From positions 1 to 64,000 of the forward strand of contig JAJLPB010000002.1 in the NCBI GenBank assembly GCA_025548565.1: a stretch of DNA of 64,000 nucleotides, written 5' to 3'. The translations under genes were made by a program, and so were the position numbers. This document shows, in pieces, positions 61,236-64,000 of this stretch. A model generated the notes under the pieces. It made no database searches, was not told the origin of the DNA, and worked only from the letters and a program-made list of their open reading frames with translations. Each line of letters begins with the position of its first letter. The stretch's first letter is position 1. The stretch is from Rugamonas sp. A1-17 (GTDB lineage Bacteria > Pseudomonadota > Gammaproteobacteria > Burkholderiales > Burkholderiaceae_D).

Positions 61236-63374
61236 ATGCTAAAACGAACCCTGCTCTCGCTGGCGCTGTCGTACGCGACCGCCGCCGCCTGCGCGCCGGC
61301 CGCCGCGCCGCCGCCCTTCCCCACCGTCCTGTATGGCGCCGCCTACTACCACGAGTACATGCCCTACGAGCGCCTCGACAAGGACGTGCAGATGATGAAG
61401 GAGGCCGGCTTCAACGTGGTGCGCCTGGGCGAATCGACGTGGAGCCTGTGGGAGCCGGAGGACGGCCGCTTCGAATACGCGTGGATGGACCGCGTCATCG
61501 ACGCCATGGGCAAGGCCGGCATCAAGGTCATCATGGGCACGCCGACCTACTCGATCCCGGCCTGGATGGCGCGGCAGAATCCGGAGATCCTGGCCCGCAA
61601 GTTCAACGGCGCGCAGAACACCTACGGCATGCGCCAGAACATGAACACCGACTCGGCCGCCTACCGCTTCTACGCCGAACGCCTGATCCGCAAGATCGCC
61701 GCGCGCTACAAGGACAATCCGAACGTGATCGGCTGGCAGGTCGATAACGAGACCGGCAGCTACGGCGCGGCCAACGACGACGTCTTCATCCGCTTCCAGC
61801 ACTATCTGGAAAAGAAATTCGGCACGCCGGAAAACCTCAGCAAGGCCTGGTTCCTGAACTACTGGGGCCAGGACCTGCACAGCTGGACCGACCTGCCGCG
61901 CCCGGACGGCGCGCAAAGCACCGGCTACAAGCTGGAGTGGACGCGCTGGAGCCAGATGCGCGTCACCGACTTCCTCACCTGGCAGGCCGCGCTGATCCGC
62001 GAATGCGCGTCGCCGCGCCAGTTCGTCACGCACGACTTCGCCGGCGCCATGCACGCCGACGTCAACGAGCAGGACGTCGCGCGCGCGCTCGACACGCCGG
62101 CCGTCAACATCTACCACTGGGGCTCGAGCGAGTGGTACAACGGCGCCGACCAGACGCTGCAGGCGGACTTCATCCGCTCGCTCAAGCGCAACAACTTCCT
62201 GGTCACCGAGACCAACGCCCAGACCACCGACTGGTCGTCGTCGTTCCAGTATCCGCCGTACGACGGCCAGTTCCGCGAGGATGTCTACACCCACCTGTCC
62301 AACGGCGCCAACATGGTCGAATACTGGCACTGGGCCTCGATCCACGCCAACCAGGAAACCTACTGGAAAGGCGTGCTGTCGCACGACCTGGAGCCCAACC
62401 GCGCCTACGCCGAGATGAGCCGCACCGGCCGCGAGCTGCAGAAGATCGGCCCGCGCCTGGTCAACCTGAAGCTGCACAACGATGTGGCCATCCTGTGGAG
62501 CCGCGATTCGCTCAACGCGCTCAACGACATGCCCTTCGCCAAGGACAGCCAGTGGGGCGGCGGCGGCACCAAGGCCGACTACGGCGGGCTGGTGCGCCAG
62601 ATGCACCGCGCGCTGTACGACCTGAACGTCGGCACCGACTTCGTGTTCGCGGACACGCAGGACTTCTCGGGCTACAAGCTGCTGATCGTGCCGTCGCTGT
62701 ACGTGGCGGACGAGGCCCTGCTCAAGCGCATCTCCGAGTATGTGCGCAAGGGCGGCCGCGTGGTGATGACCTTCAAGAGCGGCTTCGCCAACGAGAACGC
62801 CGCCGTGCGCTGGACCATGGCGCCCGGCCCGCTGCGCGAGGCGCTCGGCTTCCACTACCAGGAATTCTCCAACCTGGCCCAGCCGCTGGCCCTGAAGGGC
62901 GATCCCTTCCAGACCGGCGCCGACAACCAGGTGCGGCACTGGGCCGAGTTCCTGCAGCTGGACACGGCCAAGGCGCTGGCGTGGTACGACCATCCGTTCT
63001 TCGGCCGCTGGCCCGCCATCACGGCCAACCAGTACGGTTCGGGCAAGGTGGTCTACGAGGGCACCTATCTGTCGGACAAGTTGCAGAAGGCGGTGCTGTT
63101 GTCGTCGCTGCAGGAGCTGGGAATGGTGGCGCCGGAGCGGCAGTTGCCGGCCAACGTGCACGAGCGCTCGGGCGTCAACGGCTTCGGCCGCGCGGTGCGC
63201 TACTACTTCAACTATTCCGGCACGGCGGTCAACTTCAACTATCGCCACCAGGCCGGCGTCGATCTGCTGAGTTCGCGCCGCGTGAAGCCGGACGAGGCGA
63301 TGACGCTGGGTCCGTGGGAACTGGCCATCGTCGAGGAAGACGGCCAGGCCGGCCGTCCCGATACCGCGAAATAA
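61236..63374 (+). CDS. GH42 beta-galactosidase, exported
   Basis: A 712-residue protein with a signal peptide (MLKRTLLSLALSYATAAACA), then the GH42 barrel (YGAAYYHEYMPYERLDKDVQMMKEAGFNVVR) with acid/base E172 (WQVDNETG) and nucleophile E325 (LVTETNAQTTDW), the alpha/beta trimerisation domain (about 420-640) and a C-terminal beta domain. Most GH42 enzymes are cytoplasmic, so the signal peptide is notable and fits periplasmic removal of galactose from xyloglucan side chains, the role usually taken by GH35 or GH2 in other loci. Element E lies 55 bases upstream. The gene is divergent from the membrane AraC regulator. Confidence 0.9.
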   Translation: MLKRTLLSLALSYATAAACAPAAAPPPFPTVLYGAAYYHEYMPYERLDKDVQMMKEAGFNVVRLGESTWSLWEPEDGRFEYAWMDRVIDAMGKAGIKVIMGTPTYSIPAWMARQNPEILARKFNGAQNTYGMRQNMNTDSAAYRFYAERLIRKIAARYKDNPNVIGWQVDNETGSYGAANDDVFIRFQHYLEKKFGTPENLSKAWFLNYWGQDLHSWTDLPRPDGAQSTGYKLEWTRWSQMRVTDFLTWQAALIRECASPRQFVTHDFAGAMHADVNEQDVARALDTPAVNIYHWGSSEWYNGADQTLQADFIRSLKRNNFLVTETNAQTTDWSSSFQYPPYDGQFREDVYTHLSNGANMVEYWHWASIHANQETYWKGVLSHDLEPNRAYAEMSRTGRELQKIGPRLVNLKLHNDVAILWSRDSLNALNDMPFAKDSQWGGGGTKADYGGLVRQMHRALYDLNVGTDFVFADTQDFSGYKLLIVPSLYVADEALLKRISEYVRKGGRVVMTFKSGFANENAAVRWTMAPGPLREALGFHYQEFSNLAQPLALKGDPFQTGADNQVRHWAEFLQLDTAKALAWYDHPFFGRWPAITANQYGSGKVVYEGTYLSDKLQKAVLLSSLQELGMVAPERQLPANVHERSGVNGFGRAVRYYFNYSGTAVNFNYRHQAGVDLLSSRRVKPDEAMTLGPWELAIVEEDGQAGRPDTAK

Positions 63375-63384
63375 GCCGCGGCCG

Positions 63385-63413
63385 CCCCGCGCCGGCATGG
63401 CACCGGCGCGGGG
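63385..63413. terminator. Bidirectional hairpin between GH42 and PEP-CTERM genes
   Basis: CCCCGCGCCGG and CCGGCGCGGGG form a perfect 11-pair stem around a 7-base loop, 10 bases after the GH42 stop and 7 bases before the end of the convergent gene. No U-run. Confidence 0.6.
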
Positions 63414-63420
63414 ATATGCA

Positions 63421-64000
63421 TCACACCTTTTTACGGCGGCGCAGGAAGGCCAGCAGGCCCAGGCCGGCGCCCAGCATCGCATACGTGTCCGGTTCCGGCA
63501 CGGCGGCGACCGCGCTGACGTCGATGTTGTCGAGCTGGTCGGCGGCACTTGAACTCAGGCGCAGCTCGGTGATGCCGTTCTGCGCCAGGCTCCATGTCCC
63601 CATGCCGTCCAGCACGCCGATCTGCTTGCCGTCGGCCGACACCATGCTGCCTTGCGACGCGTAGTCGAAGCCGGCCAGGTTGAAACTGCCGCCGCCCTTG
63701 CGGGTCAGGGTCACGTAGGTGTCCGTGCCGTTCTCGATGCCGTCGTGCCAGTTGTAGGTCTGCGGCTCGAACGTGCCGTCGCCGATGTGCGCCATGCCGG
63801 GCGCCGCGTTCGGCGCGAACAAGGTCAGCAGGAAGCCAGCCTCCTCGTAGACCAGGTTGTTGCCGCTGTAGCTCATGTTGGGCAGCATCTCGCCGGTGTT
63901 GCCGTACATGGTCAGCTCGGCGAACCCGTCAAAAGTCAGCACGGCCGCGCCGGCGCTGCCGGCCAGCGCGCTCAGGCCAGCACCCAGGACCAGGGCGCCG
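63421..64000 (-). CDS. PEP-CTERM protein, 5' end outside window
   Basis: The reading frame is open to the right edge (at least 192 residues). The visible start is the end of a signal peptide (LAGSAGAAVLTFDGF), then a beta-rich body and a C-terminal VPEPDTYAMLGAGLGLLAFLRRRKK tail. The true start lies beyond position 64000. As with the other two PEP-CTERM proteins here, sorting by an exosortase encoded elsewhere is expected. The body (WHDGIENGTDTYVTLTRKGGGSFNLAGFDYASQG) resembles small secreted PEP-CTERM proteins of unknown role. Confidence 0.82.
   Translation of the reverse strand, partial: GALVLGAGLSALAGSAGAAVLTFDGFAELTMYGNTGEMLPNMSYSGNNLVYEEAGFLLTLFAPNAAPGMAHIGDGTFEPQTYNWHDGIENGTDTYVTLTRKGGGSFNLAGFDYASQGSMVSADGKQIGVLDGMGTWSLAQNGITELRLSSSAADQLDNIDVSAVAAVPEPDTYAMLGAGLGLLAFLRRRKKV

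Overview
The window is GC-rich, gene-dense DNA that looks like a betaproteobacterium of the Massilia/Duganella type (Oxalobacteraceae). The reasons are the C-terminal PEP-CTERM sorting tails, large TonB-dependent receptors, ligand-sensing propeller/Y_Y_Y signalling proteins and a big plant-polysaccharide enzyme set. The taxonomic call is inference from gene content. No rRNA, tRNA or CRISPR array was seen.

Layout. (1) 1-12.2 kb: signalling. A minus-strand operon encodes a REC-PAS-GGDEF-EAL protein, a REC-histidine kinase and a propeller sensor kinase cut by the left edge. A PEP-CTERM protein, a Cache protein, an AraC regulator and a propeller-GGDEF diguanylate cyclase follow. Matching TAGGGA-N2-TCCCTA palindromes lie about 100 bp upstream of two of these genes. 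(2) 12.2-18.8 kb: a shikimate/dehydroshikimate catabolic operon (transporter, porin, type II dehydroquinase, dehydroshikimate dehydratase, shikimate dehydrogenase, HPPD-like protein) with a divergent IclR regulator and tandem palindromic operators. (3) 18.8-24.4 kb: GH97 and GH92 glycosidases, then a broken second copy of the GH92 3' end. (4) 24.5-30 kb: an AT-rich island that looks acquired. It carries a C39-peptidase ABC exporter, an HlyD adaptor, a 58-residue double-glycine precursor peptide, a MauE/thioredoxin-like disulfide protein and an IS5-type transposase remnant. I read it as a previously unannotated two-cysteine bacteriocin-like peptide system.

(5) 30-64 kb: a xyloglucan utilisation locus. 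It encodes two TonB-dependent receptors, a GH74 xyloglucanase with CBM2, a GH5 endoglucanase, a GH31 alpha-xylosidase, a GH3 beta-glucosidase, a GH29 alpha-fucosidase, a GH42 beta-galactosidase, two esterases (one an SGNH-CE1 fusion), two nearly identical SGLT-type sodium/sugar symporters, a XylR-type regulator and a membrane-anchored AraC regulator. A GntR-MFS-amidohydrolase unit sits inside the locus.

How it works together (inference). GH74 and GH5 cut the backbone outside the cell, TonB receptors import oligosaccharides, and periplasmic GH31, GH42, GH29, GH3 and the esterases strip side chains. The symporters then take in the sugars. Seven copies of a conserved element (core GCAATTATGAAAAYCACCAA) lie upstream of the esterase/GH31, GH74, GH3, GH29, fusion esterase and GH42 genes and the membrane AraC gene, always in the same orientation relative to the gene. 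This defines a likely regulon, and the membrane AraC protein is the best candidate for its regulator.
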